Source of the DNA: Vibrio profundi
GTDB lineage: Bacteria > Pseudomonadota > Gammaproteobacteria > Enterobacterales > Vibrionaceae
DNA length: 64,000 nt
NCBI RefSeq assembly: GCF_005281835.1
Contig: NZ_RZIS01000010.1
Location: forward strand, 124,001-188,000
Direction: 5' to 3'
Shown here: piece by piece, positions 35,199 to 43,957 of the stretch
How positions within the stretch are numbered: position 1 is the first letter of the stretch
Layout: every line of letters begins with the position of its first letter
The notes under the pieces: generated by a model
Database searches by the model: none
What the model was told of the DNA's origin: nothing
What the model saw: only the letters and a program-made list of their open reading frames with translations
Made by a program: the position numbers and the translations under genes

Positions 35199-36455
35199 TT
35201 ATTGGCTGGTTGAAATAGGGCTCACTACGACCATTGCTTGACTAACTGTTTGGTTACGGCCATTTTCTTTCGCAATGTAAAGCCTATCATCTGCTAGCTT
35301 AATTTGGTCGTTCAACGAGGCTTCTAAGTCGGTTGCTCCAATACTAATTGTGATCTTGATGGTTGTGCCGTGATGGTCAATTTCACATGCTTCTATGTAT
35401 TGACGCATCTTTTCCAAGCGAGTGACAAAGTCCTCATATGGCTGGCAAGATTGAATACAGAATTCTTCACCACCAAAACGTACCACAATATCATCAGCAA
35501 AAAACTCCTTTAAAGTTTGGCTAATGGAAACCAAAACGCAGTCACCGCCATCATGCCCATAGGTATCATTTACCTTTTTGAAGTAGTCAATATCCAGCAT
35601 CGCTATTGAGCGGTGTTCACACTGAGAACAATTTTGGTTAAAGAGAAATCTGCGATTCCATAAACCAGTTAAAGCATCTTCATTTGCCATTTGATAGAGC
35701 TTGGTGGCAGCTTCTTTCATTTCTAATAGCTGGTGGACACGGCAGAAAAATTCTTCTTGGTTAAAAGGCTTGTACAAAAAGTCGTTTGCGCCGGCTTTTA
35801 GAAAACGAGCTGTCATGGTTCTATCATCGCTGCCGGATAGCCCTAAGATCGCAAGTTGGTTGCGATCATGGTGAACCCGAATGTCACGGATCATAGAAAT
35901 ACCATCTTTGTTTGGCATGTCATGATCTGTGATGATGAAGGTAATCGCTGGATCTTGCTTGAGCATTTCCAACGCGACTAGCCCATCTTCAGCTTGCACC
36001 GTTTCAATATATTGGTGTTCTAGAAGTTGAACGATGTAATTACGAACGACGGCTGAATCATCAACAATCAAAGCTTTATGTTGTTGGTTGTTGGTTAGGC
36101 GTCGGATGAGAGGGAGTAGGTAACTGACAGAGGCCATACTGTCTTTCAATATGTAGTCGATAACGCCTTTCGCCAATACTTGTTCACGCACTGCATCACT
36201 AAACATTGCGGTTAGTACGATAATTTTATGTTCATGCTCTAAGACAAGATCAATTATTTCTCCATCTTGCCCATCGGGAAGACAGTAATCTAAAACAGCG
36301 CATAAAAAGTCGTTTTGACTTTCAAGTATCTCTTTGGCTTCACTGAGGCATTCAGCTAAAACTACATCGTAGCCGCTGCTAGTGAGTTGTTGGTTAAGAT
36401 AATTTCTAAAGGCGCGACTATCTTCAACAACTAAAATCCTTTTACTCAAGTGCAA
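35199..36455 (-). CDS. Diguanylate cyclase with two receiver domains
   Basis: The 418-residue protein has REC1 (about 5-118, phosphoacceptor Asp56 in VLDYCLP, Lys104), REC2 (about 126-245, Asp177 in TDHDMP, Lys229), and a GGDEF domain (about 255-410) with an intact GGEEF at 328-332, so it should make c-di-GMP. The allosteric I-site RxxD that normally precedes GGDEF is replaced by FADD, so product inhibition is probably lost. No signal or membrane segment is present. No histidine kinase is encoded nearby, so the phosphodonor is unknown. Confidence 0.93.
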   Translation of the reverse strand: MHLSKRILVVEDSRAFRNYLNQQLTSSGYDVVLAECLSEAKEILESQNDFLCAVLDYCLPDGQDGEIIDLVLEHEHKIIVLTAMFSDAVREQVLAKGVIDYILKDSMASVSYLLPLIRRLTNNQQHKALIVDDSAVVRNYIVQLLEHQYIETVQAEDGLVALEMLKQDPAITFIITDHDMPNKDGISMIRDIRVHHDRNQLAILGLSGSDDRTMTARFLKAGANDFLYKPFNQEEFFCRVHQLLEMKEAATKLYQMANEDALTGLWNRRFLFNQNCSQCEHRSIAMLDIDYFKKVNDTYGHDGGDCVLVSISQTLKEFFADDIVVRFGGEEFCIQSCQPYEDFVTRLEKMRQYIEACEIDHHGTTIKITISIGATDLEASLNDQIKLADDRLYIAKENGRNQTVSQAMVVVSPISTSQ

Positions 36456-36568
36456 CCCTCTGCAACGTTATTTACTTTAATAATAATAACTCTTTAGAAA
36501 TTATCTATAACTAAGACGGAATTAACGCCAATTCGATAAAATTTTCTTTTCTTACATTACAAAGTATA

Positions 36569-36584
36569 CTGTTCATAAATACAG
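36569..36584. promoter_or_regulatory. Consensus LexA (SOS) box of dinB
   Basis: CTGT-TCATAAAT-ACAG is a perfect CTGT-N8-ACAG operator with an A/T-rich spacer. It overlaps a TATACT -10 box at 36565-36570 and lies 14 bases before the GTG start preferred for dinB, so LexA would block RNA polymerase directly. Confidence 0.9.
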
Positions 36585-36598
36585 TGTGGGATTTAGTT

Positions 36599-37690
36599 GT
36601 GGAACAGAGCGTTTTGAAACAGGGGGAAATCAGAAAAATCATTCATGTTGATATGGATTGTTTTTACGCGGCTGTAGAAATGCGTGATAACCCTGCTTAT
36701 CGGAATCGACCACTTGCTGTAGGAGGGCATGAAAAACAGCGAGGAGTATTGAGCACTTGTAATTATGAAGCTCGAAAATTTGGCATTCGTTCAGCGATGC
36801 CTACTGGCAAAGCATTGCAACTCTGCCCCCATCTGTTAGTCGTACCTGGCCGAATGGACGTGTATAAAGAAACTTCGAAGCATATTCGAGAAATCTTTTC
36901 ACGTTACACGTCATTAATCGAGCCTCTTTCGTTAGATGAAGCCTACTTAGACGTTACTCACTCAACGCAGTGCCATGGTTCTGCGACGCTGATAGCCGAG
37001 GCGATCCGGAGAGACATCTTTAATGAACTCAACCTGACAGCGTCAGCTGGCGTGGCGCCAATTAAATTTTTAGCCAAAGTTGCGTCGGATTTGAACAAAC
37101 CCAACGGCCAATATGTGATTCCACCTCAGGATGTACAAAGTGTGATTGATCAGCTGCCGCTAGAAAAGATCCCGGGCGTCGGCAAAGTGAGCTTGGAAAA
37201 GCTTCAGCAAGCCGGGTTTTATGTATGCCAAGATATTAAGCAGGCTGACTATCGTGATTTGCTCCTTAAGTTTGGGCGCTTAGGGGCCTCACTGTGGAAG
37301 CGTAGCCATGGCGTTGACGATAGAGAGGTGATCGTCGAGCGTGAACGCAAGTCAGTTGGGGTTGAGCGTACATTCAGTGAAAATATTTCAACGTTTGAAG
37401 AGTGTTGGCAGGTGATCGAGAGTCGACTCTTTCCAGAGTTAGAGCGTAGGCTTGAAAGAGCAAGCCCGACGAAAGCGATCATCAAGCAAGGCATAAAATT
37501 GAAGTTTGCTGATTTTCAACAAACCACCATTGAGCATATTCAAGTCTCACTTGACCTAGATTACTTCAGGGAGTTGTTAGTCGAGATACTAAAACGGCAA
37601 AATGGCCGTGAAATACGACTGTTAGGGTTAAATGTGATGCTCCAACCTCCGGAGCAAATGCGCCAACTCAGTATCTTTGATGCCAGTTAG
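36599..37690 (+). CDS. dinB: DNA polymerase IV
   Basis: DinB is the Y-family translesion polymerase. After IRKIIHVDMDCFYAAVEMRD the metal-binding Asp residues (VDMD and SLDEAYLDVT near 100) are intact, followed by the palm, the thumb (IPGVGKVSLEKL near 180) and little-finger domains, ending in the beta-clamp-binding tail QLSIFDAS. There is no ATG at the expected start. The longest frame opens at GTG 36584, but that base is the last of the LexA box, so translation from there is unlikely. GTG 36599, with GGGA 8 bases upstream, is preferred; TTG 36614 is another option. Regulated by SOS through the box at 36569-36584. Confidence 0.93.
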   Translation: MEQSVLKQGEIRKIIHVDMDCFYAAVEMRDNPAYRNRPLAVGGHEKQRGVLSTCNYEARKFGIRSAMPTGKALQLCPHLLVVPGRMDVYKETSKHIREIFSRYTSLIEPLSLDEAYLDVTHSTQCHGSATLIAEAIRRDIFNELNLTASAGVAPIKFLAKVASDLNKPNGQYVIPPQDVQSVIDQLPLEKIPGVGKVSLEKLQQAGFYVCQDIKQADYRDLLLKFGRLGASLWKRSHGVDDREVIVERERKSVGVERTFSENISTFEECWQVIESRLFPELERRLERASPTKAIIKQGIKLKFADFQQTTIEHIQVSLDLDYFRELLVEILKRQNGREIRLLGLNVMLQPPEQMRQLSIFDAS

Positions 37691-37747
37691 TGTGCCACGA
37701 GCATCACTGATTCGTTTGCTCGTAGCATTCAAAATCTCAGAGTTTGA

Positions 37748-39661
37748 CTAACGTTCTAGTTCATTAACAATCGCCAATACTTCACTAAATGCTTGTTGTT
37801 CAAGCTTGCCATAGCCAGCCATTTTGCTCGCCTTTAACTTGGTGGATAGAGGTGTCGCGATGCCGCACAAGAAGCGGGCGAGCGCCGCGTCAGTGATAAG
37901 CTGAGAACTAGCACTAATAAACTCTTTCATCCACAGGTTTACTTGTTCCTTATCGATGTCGCTTACGGCCTGGCTAGGCAGTGCTGCAACGTTTCCATGG
38001 CATACGGAGCAGTGATGGCACTGATCAGGGGTATTATCATCAGCGAAGTAAGAAGCAAGTTTCGCGCTTAAGCATGCGCAGGACTCAAAGAAATCGAGCA
38101 TCTGCTTAATGCGATTAATCTCGTTGTTCTCTTTGGTTTTAAATAGCTCTGATAACCTTGCAGACAAAACGCTGATGTCTTCAGAGGTGTTGTGCACCGC
38201 ATACACGTCAGTAATTTGTTTGCTTTCTAGCTCAATCCATCCTTGCTCGTGGAAATAGTCGATAGCCGTTATGACGCGCTGACGGTCGGCTTGAAAGTGT
38301 GTCCATAACGCTTCAAAGTCTAGCTGACACCAAACACGCGCTTGAGGGGAGCATTGGAAAATTGCCTCGACGAAGCACCTTCTTTCACCTTGAAATTGAT
38401 TCAATATCTCTTGTTTAGAGCGGATAAACTTAAAGCGATAATCGGCAAAGTAGCTGTATTTGGGCTCAATTACGCCTTCTAGCTCAAGGTATACGAGCAG
38501 TGTTTTCAATGGTAATTGGCGAATGTTGGTTTCACGTGAGAGTTGATTAAGCATCACCTCCCATTGTTGTCCGTGCTGATAAATTTGCTCTAAAACGGCT
38601 TGAATGGCGATATCATCTGGCGTGTCACCATAAACGAAATTCTCTAATACATTTAAGCCGTTCTTATTGGCAAGCAATATACATTCTGATGTGGAGCCGT
38701 CTCGACCTGCTCGACCGATTTCTTGTGAGTAGTTTTCTATCGACTTAGGCAAGTCAAAATGAATGACGCGACGAATATTGGACTTATCTACTCCCATACC
38801 AAATGCAATAGTAGCGACAATGCAATGAACGTCATCTCGCATGAATTGATGTTGGATATTGTCACGAACTTCAGGTTTTAACCCTGCGTGGTAGGCAACG
38901 GCATTGACTCCAACGTTTCTTAGTTGTTGGGCAACTTGCTCTGCGGTTTGCTGCAGAGTGACGTAGACAATCGTTGGAGTCGTCGGTTGTTGGTTCACTA
39001 CCGTGCCTAACTGTTCGATTTTTTGTTCTTCTTCACAAGGCTGAATCAGTAAATTTAGATTGTTACGGTAAAAGCCTGTGACAACCACGTCGTTTTCAGC
39101 GATCGCAAATTTGCTCTTCATATCTTCGATCACCGAACTTGTCGCAGTGGCGGTAAGTAGCAGTACTTGTGGGATATTTAATTGCTGCTGGTAGTGAGGA
39201 AGCTTTAGATAATCGGGACGGAAGTTATGTCCCCATTCTGAAATACAATGAGCTTCGTCTACCACAAGCAATGAAATCGGTACTTGGAAGATAAACTGAC
39301 GAAAGCGTTCATTCTTCAAACGCTCGACGGAAATCATTAGAATCTTGGTCTCGCCATTTCTAACCGACTGCATGACTTGCTGAGTTTGCATGCGATCTTG
39401 GCTTGAGTCGATGGAGGCTGCGTTAATACCTTTACTATGCAAAAAGCTTAGCTGGTCTTTCATTAAAGCAAGTAGCGGAGAGATAACCAAGGTTAAGTGA
39501 GGTAGCGCAAGAGCAGGAAGTTGGTAGCATAATGATTTACCAGAACCCGTAGGGAAAATTGCGGCAGCGGAGTGACCACTCACTACTTTATCTATGACCT
39601 GTTTTTGCCCATGACGTAGTGAATCGAAACCAAATACTTGCTTGAGAGTTTGCTCTATCAT
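37748..39661 (-). CDS. RecQ-family ATP-dependent DNA helicase
   Basis: The 637-residue protein has the two RecA-like domains of superfamily 2: Walker A PTGSGKSLCY near 38, ISPLLALMKDQ near 60, DEAHCISEWGHNFRPDY near 135, TATAT near 170, and AFGMGVDKSNIRRVIHFDLP plus QEIGRAGRDG near 300. A zinc-binding set of cysteines follows near 545-575 (SCAC...CHHCSVC). No HRDC domain is apparent, and the sequence diverges from classical RecQ, so this is probably a second RecQ-type helicase rather than the recF-pathway RecQ. It is convergent with dinB and divergent from the GreA/B-like gene. Confidence 0.88.
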   Translation of the reverse strand: MIEQTLKQVFGFDSLRHGQKQVIDKVVSGHSAAAIFPTGSGKSLCYQLPALALPHLTLVISPLLALMKDQLSFLHSKGINAASIDSSQDRMQTQQVMQSVRNGETKILMISVERLKNERFRQFIFQVPISLLVVDEAHCISEWGHNFRPDYLKLPHYQQQLNIPQVLLLTATATSSVIEDMKSKFAIAENDVVVTGFYRNNLNLLIQPCEEEQKIEQLGTVVNQQPTTPTIVYVTLQQTAEQVAQQLRNVGVNAVAYHAGLKPEVRDNIQHQFMRDDVHCIVATIAFGMGVDKSNIRRVIHFDLPKSIENYSQEIGRAGRDGSTSECILLANKNGLNVLENFVYGDTPDDIAIQAVLEQIYQHGQQWEVMLNQLSRETNIRQLPLKTLLVYLELEGVIEPKYSYFADYRFKFIRSKQEILNQFQGERRCFVEAIFQCSPQARVWCQLDFEALWTHFQADRQRVITAIDYFHEQGWIELESKQITDVYAVHNTSEDISVLSARLSELFKTKENNEINRIKQMLDFFESCACLSAKLASYFADDNTPDQCHHCSVCHGNVAALPSQAVSDIDKEQVNLWMKEFISASSQLITDAALARFLCGIATPLSTKLKASKMAGYGKLEQQAFSEVLAIVNELER

Positions 39662-39739
39662 TTATATTTCCCCTTAATGCTTGCGCCCAATTGTACCTAA
39701 TTCTATTCTGTAGCTCCTAAAGAAAAGCACCATGAATGT

Positions 39740-40219
39740 ATGAATAAGTCTGAGCTTCAACAAATAATCTTAAAGCAACTCGAACAACGTCAATTCATTG
39801 CACAAGAAGCCACGCAACGAGCGATTGATGCCGCGACAGATGAAGAAACTGTACCTGAGCATAAATACGACACGCTGGCTTTAGAGGCTTCGTACCTAGC
39901 TCATGGGCAAGCGATGCGAGTCCAAGAATGTGAAGAAGATATTCGCCAATACCGAGAGCTGATTTTAAGGGGCGGTGAAGACCAACCTGTAATGCTAACT
40001 AGCTTTCTCGTGGTTGTGGATGAGAATGACCAAGAAAAATGCTTTTTCATTGGCCCTTGTGCTGGGGGATTGTCAGTAGAGTGGTTAGGTAAAGAAGTGT
40101 CTGTTTTGACCCCAAATGCACCTTTAGGGCAAGCATTAATGGGGAGAGAAGTGGGTGATGAAGTCGAGTTGAGCGTTGCGGGTAAGTGTTTCTGTTATGA
40201 AATAGTGACAGTTTGCTGA
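39740..40219 (+). CDS. GreA/GreB-like transcription factor homologue
   Basis: A 159-residue protein with an N-terminal helical hairpin (about 1-75, containing TDEETVPEHKYDTLALEASY) and a C-terminal beta-rich domain resembling the FKBP-like part of GreA/GreB (NAPLGQALMGREVGDEVEL near 124-142). Gre factors insert the coiled coil into the RNA polymerase secondary channel. The tip acidic pair may be Asp-Glu-Glu near 33-35, but activity is unproven. Three cysteines near the C terminus are unusual. It is smaller than the housekeeping Gre factors only slightly, and likely a paralogue. Divergent from the RecQ-like gene. Confidence 0.7.
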   Translation: MNKSELQQIILKQLEQRQFIAQEATQRAIDAATDEETVPEHKYDTLALEASYLAHGQAMRVQECEEDIRQYRELILRGGEDQPVMLTSFLVVVDENDQEKCFFIGPCAGGLSVEWLGKEVSVLTPNAPLGQALMGREVGDEVELSVAGKCFCYEIVTVC

Positions 40220-40274
40220 CATCGGATTGATAGATATTCAATATAGTTAAAGAGTGGTAAAGCGAGAGAATGTT

Positions 40275-41018
40275 ATGAAAAAAATTGTATTGATTACATC
40301 TGTTCTATTGAGCCAGCCGTTGATGGCAGCTCAATGCCGAGTAGATATAAAGAATGAAATCCACCTGGATGAAAGCCAAGTGGAAATCCACCAAGCAAGC
40401 GGTGGTACGGCAATTATGGATAACGCGAACAATCTTTATATTCATGGTGAGAAGATTGAACTAGACAGTGATCAGCAGGCCGCGATCGAGCAATATCGTG
40501 AAAACATGAATGCTTACCTACCTAAAGCGAAACAAATGGCTAATGAAGGTTTAGCGCTTGCCAATGATGTGATCGATGATATCGCTAAAAGCTTAGACTC
40601 CCCGGATGCTTTTGATAACGTGAAGCAATCGATGCGAGAGTTTTACGCGGATTTAGAAGCCCGTTATTACAAAGATGGCGATCTAATATTGCCAGCTGAA
40701 AGTTTCGATTCCATGGCTAACTCTTGGTCAGAAGATTTTGATAAAGCGATGGAAATCTTTAATGAAGAATTCATCACTAGTGCATTCAATGCCATGTCGG
40801 AAAAAATGAACCAGGAAGGTGGTTTGAATCTGACTGAAATGGCGAACAGTATGACCGAGATAAAAGATCAACTCGCGCAGCGCTTGCAAGAACATTCGAA
40901 AAAAGTAGAGCAACAAACTGAAGAATTCTGTGACTCTTTGGATGAAATGGCTGAACAAGAACAACAGCTTCATAAGAAAATCCCAGAGTTGAAAGACTAT
41001 CAAACCTTTACAATCTAA
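40275..41018 (+). CDS. DUF2884 (YggN) family exported protein
   Basis: A 247-residue protein with a signal peptide MKKIVLITSVLLSQPLMA followed by AAQCRVDI. The remainder is helical and acidic, with two long coiled segments (about 75-115 and 175-240) and one C-terminal Cys. It fits the YggN/DUF2884 family of periplasmic proteins, function unknown. The frame extends seven codons upstream, but ATG 40275, with GAGAG upstream, gives a proper signal peptide. It shares a terminator with the convergent chitinase gene. Confidence 0.8.
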   Translation: MKKIVLITSVLLSQPLMAAQCRVDIKNEIHLDESQVEIHQASGGTAIMDNANNLYIHGEKIELDSDQQAAIEQYRENMNAYLPKAKQMANEGLALANDVIDDIAKSLDSPDAFDNVKQSMREFYADLEARYYKDGDLILPAESFDSMANSWSEDFDKAMEIFNEEFITSAFNAMSEKMNQEGGLNLTEMANSMTEIKDQLAQRLQEHSKKVEQQTEEFCDSLDEMAEQEQQLHKKIPELKDYQTFTI

Positions 41019-41031
41019 TTGCAAATAAAGA

Positions 41032-41059
41032 AAAAGAGCGCCAACTAAGGCGCTCTTTT
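41032..41059. terminator. Bidirectional terminator between DUF2884 gene and chitinase
   Basis: AAAAGAGCGCC pairs perfectly with GGCGCTCTTTT around a 6-base loop, with T-tracts on both strands. Confidence 0.9.
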
Positions 41060-41075
41060 TTATTGTTGTGAGGAA

Positions 41076-43619
41076 CTATTGAGCGTTGTTCATTTGCGTC
41101 AATTTATCTCCGACTGGCCCTGAGAAGTTAAAGCCGTCATGCTCATCCCAATTGATTGACCAAGTCATCACGCCCGCATAATTTGGGTAATTGAATGCAG
41201 GTGTAATGCTGCCACAGCTTGTGCCTTTGGTCAGGCAATCCAAAGCGTTGAGAATGTTTTGAGTGTGCGCTTGGCCTGAGTTCGCGGAACTTGGCCCAGA
41301 GGGCAGGCCGATCGCCACTTGATCATCACGTAGTGGAGCGAACATAGTACCGTCAGCTAGCTCAAAGCCTTCAATCAGCATTTTTGATTGAGCGACCATC
41401 ATATCGACACTGCCCTCAGGAGCTGCACCTGTCATGTACGGGTTTGGCAACCCACCATTGTTGTACAGCTGAACATGAAGCAGATCCAATGTACTACGTA
41501 CTTCATCGATCACTGGAATGTAAGCGCCCCAGATCCCAGTATATGCGATGTATCCACCTTGAACGTAAGGGTGCTCAGGAGCCATGGTTAGGTACATGTC
41601 ACCTCCCATATTTTGCTCGATTTGAAGCAAAGCTCGGCCCAAGCGTGCTTGGATCTGCGTGCCATGCATTAGGTTAGAGCCACTTTCTAGATCAACATCT
41701 AACCCGTCGAACCCCCACTCGTGAATAATGTTGGTTAAGCTACTGATGAACGCGGCTTCGTCTTGATCTGTATTTAAAGTGATGGTGCCTTCCGCTCCAC
41801 CTAACGATAAGACAAACTTCTTACCTTCGGCTTGTAGTGCGGCCATGTCTTGTTTGAACTGTGTTGGGTCGAGTGCAGGGCAGGTACTATGCATATCACC
41901 AGCGTATAAGTTGAAATGGACAGTACCGTCGCTATTTCTGTCGTTTTCGGCAAATGCAATATCAATAATATCCCATGCCTTTGACATCTCCGCTAATCGG
42001 ATAGGGCAACCAGCACCATTAACGAAATTATGCCAATAACCTATCAGCTTATGTGTTTTTTCAGTTTGCTCGACGACATTAAGTGCAGCAGCATCTGAAA
42101 TGACTTGAGTGCCAAGCGTATCTTCTGCTTGAGCCGAAACGGTATAACTTCCGATAGCGCTTGGTACCCAACTATAAGAATATGGAGCAGTAGTATCTGT
42201 CCCGATCACGGAGCCGTTGAGTAAGAAGTTGACCTGTTTGACGGTTGAAGTTAACGATGTCGCATCTGCAGCTAGCGTAACGGATTTACCAAGCCCAACA
42301 GTTTGGCCTGATGATGGAGATGTCAGCGATACGACTAGGTCTTGGTCGCTAACTGTTATATTGACTGATGATGAGCCAAGGTTGTTGTCATTATCTGTCG
42401 CCACGACCTTGATACTATTTGAGCCAACGAGTGTTGCAGACCAGTCATAATGGTAAGGAGGTTGGCTGACGGCGCCTAAGCTCACGTCATTAGCGAAGAA
42501 TTCAACTTGAGTGATGTTCCCATCTGCATCGTTAGCCTCAGACTCTATGGTGACAGTAGAGCCTGCTAATACTACTTGATTGTCGTGAGGCGCGGTGATG
42601 GAAACCACAGGAGGTGTGCTGCACGCTCCTAATCCAGTCCAGGCGTCTGTCCAATAAAGCCCTTCACCCGGCGCGTAAGCCCAATCCGAACTCGATGAAC
42701 ACCATCCCGCCACATCGCAACGGTATTTTTGATTAAGGTTTTGTACTTCTTGCCCTTGAGAGTAACTCGTTCCTGCTACGTAATCAGAAGCCCCAGCGCA
42801 TCCACCGCTTGAACCTGATGAAACCACTACACTGACTTCTTGGCTATTGGTTGATTGCCCATCGTTGTCGGTCGCTTTGGCTTTGAAAGTATGTGTACCA
42901 GCTTCGGCTATCCAATTATGTTGAAAAGGTTCACTAGTATCGCTAGCGATTAGTTGATTATTAACAAAGAAGTCGACCTGACTAATACTGCCGTCACTAT
43001 CCGAGGCATCTGCAGTGAGAGACATGACTTCACCTGCGAGAGGCTGTTCATTACCTGTTGGGCTTGTTAGCGATACACTTGGGGGAATTAACCCACTTGC
43101 TGGAGTGATTGTAATATTGACTAGTGAACTCGTGGTGGCGCCTTGATTGTCTGTGGCGATGGCAGAAATCGATGAGGTGCCTAGTACTGCCGTCCAGTCA
43201 GCGGTGTAAGGAGCTTGGGTAATGAGGGCGACACTTTGGTTGTCAGCAAAAAATTCGACGCTATCTATATTGCCGTCACTGTCTGTTGCGGTAGCTTGCA
43301 GCGAAGTAATGGTTCCTTCAGGTATCGATGCGTTGGCAAGAGGGGACGAAAGAGCAACCTCTGGAGGAATGTTTCCACCTCCGGTATCACATTGCCCCAA
43401 TGATTCCCATGCTTCCCACGGACCTGAATTCGTTTTGGGATCGTTACCTTGCGTCCAGTGTCGCGCTTTATATGCGATGTTGGTTTGCTGGGTTTGATCG
43501 CCTGAATTGTATATTGTGTCGCTGTTCCAAGTTGCCAGAGATGAACAATCATAAGCCTGCGCTTGGTAGCTGATGCCAAGTGCAGCGATGATCGCACCTC
43601 TTAATAGGTTTAAGCCCAT
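41076..43619 (-). CDS. chiA: Secreted modular GH18 chitinase (ChiA-1-like)
   Basis: The 847-residue protein resembles V. cholerae ChiA-1 (VC1952) in length and layout. In order: signal peptide (about 1-22); a carbohydrate-binding module of the CBM5/12 type (about 25-76, aromatic-rich, W...Y...GPWEAWESLG); two Ig-like repeats (about 85-265) of the form VSLTSP...F-N-...YDW..; a second CBM5/12-like module (about 275-335); two more Ig-like repeats (about 337-515); and the GH18 catalytic domain (about 520-840). The catalytic motif DGLDVDLE near 636-643 is intact. It hydrolyses chitin outside the cell. Divergent from a sodium symporter; a shared 338-base promoter region lies between. Confidence 0.93.
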   Translation of the reverse strand: MGLNLLRGAIIAALGISYQAQAYDCSSLATWNSDTIYNSGDQTQQTNIAYKARHWTQGNDPKTNSGPWEAWESLGQCDTGGGNIPPEVALSSPLANASIPEGTITSLQATATDSDGNIDSVEFFADNQSVALITQAPYTADWTAVLGTSSISAIATDNQGATTSSLVNITITPASGLIPPSVSLTSPTGNEQPLAGEVMSLTADASDSDGSISQVDFFVNNQLIASDTSEPFQHNWIAEAGTHTFKAKATDNDGQSTNSQEVSVVVSSGSSGGCAGASDYVAGTSYSQGQEVQNLNQKYRCDVAGWCSSSSDWAYAPGEGLYWTDAWTGLGACSTPPVVSITAPHDNQVVLAGSTVTIESEANDADGNITQVEFFANDVSLGAVSQPPYHYDWSATLVGSNSIKVVATDNDNNLGSSSVNITVSDQDLVVSLTSPSSGQTVGLGKSVTLAADATSLTSTVKQVNFLLNGSVIGTDTTAPYSYSWVPSAIGSYTVSAQAEDTLGTQVISDAAALNVVEQTEKTHKLIGYWHNFVNGAGCPIRLAEMSKAWDIIDIAFAENDRNSDGTVHFNLYAGDMHSTCPALDPTQFKQDMAALQAEGKKFVLSLGGAEGTITLNTDQDEAAFISSLTNIIHEWGFDGLDVDLESGSNLMHGTQIQARLGRALLQIEQNMGGDMYLTMAPEHPYVQGGYIAYTGIWGAYIPVIDEVRSTLDLLHVQLYNNGGLPNPYMTGAAPEGSVDMMVAQSKMLIEGFELADGTMFAPLRDDQVAIGLPSGPSSANSGQAHTQNILNALDCLTKGTSCGSITPAFNYPNYAGVMTWSINWDEHDGFNFSGPVGDKLTQMNNAQ

Positions 43620-43957
43620 TTACCTCTCCTTAGTGTACGTTGTCATAAACCTATAAATAACTAGAACATACGCAGTTTTTTGCGCCTTAAATTATTGAAT
43701 AAATTAAAAAAGTCGACTCAACATCACGACCTTATTTTGCATGGGGTTTGGCTTGCAAAGGTTCTTCGGCTCACTTCACGAAATGATATCTATTGATGTT
43801 TTAGTGCTCAGAAGTGCTGTGTATTGAATAATTTACAAACTGAATAACTAAAATATTTATCTTTTACGTTGATAATCGACTGTTTTGAGTTGTGTCTACG
43901 TGTTTTTGGTAATAGTGTACTAGCTTGCTAGTTTATTGATACATTCGTGTGAGTAGT
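43620..43957. promoter_or_regulatory. Divergent regulatory region between chitinase and symporter genes
   Basis: An A/T-rich 338-base region without a gene. It should contain promoters for both flanking genes, and chitinase genes of vibrios are under ChiS and CRP control, but I could not pick out a convincing operator. The chitinase start is preceded by AGGAGAGG on the minus strand. Confidence 0.4.

Noticed and set aside
37697..37723. Hairpin ACGAGCA/TGCTCGT between dinB and recQ-like gene as a terminator
   Set aside because: The stem is only 7 pairs with a 13-base loop and has no T-tract on either strand.
42300..43400. DNA repeats within the chitinase gene
   Set aside because: They reflect four related Ig-like protein repeats, not a separate repeat element or CRISPR array.
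41384..43573. Several 60-130 codon frames opposite the chitinase gene
   Set aside because: They are antisense shadows of a repetitive coding sequence, with no start sites or family likeness.
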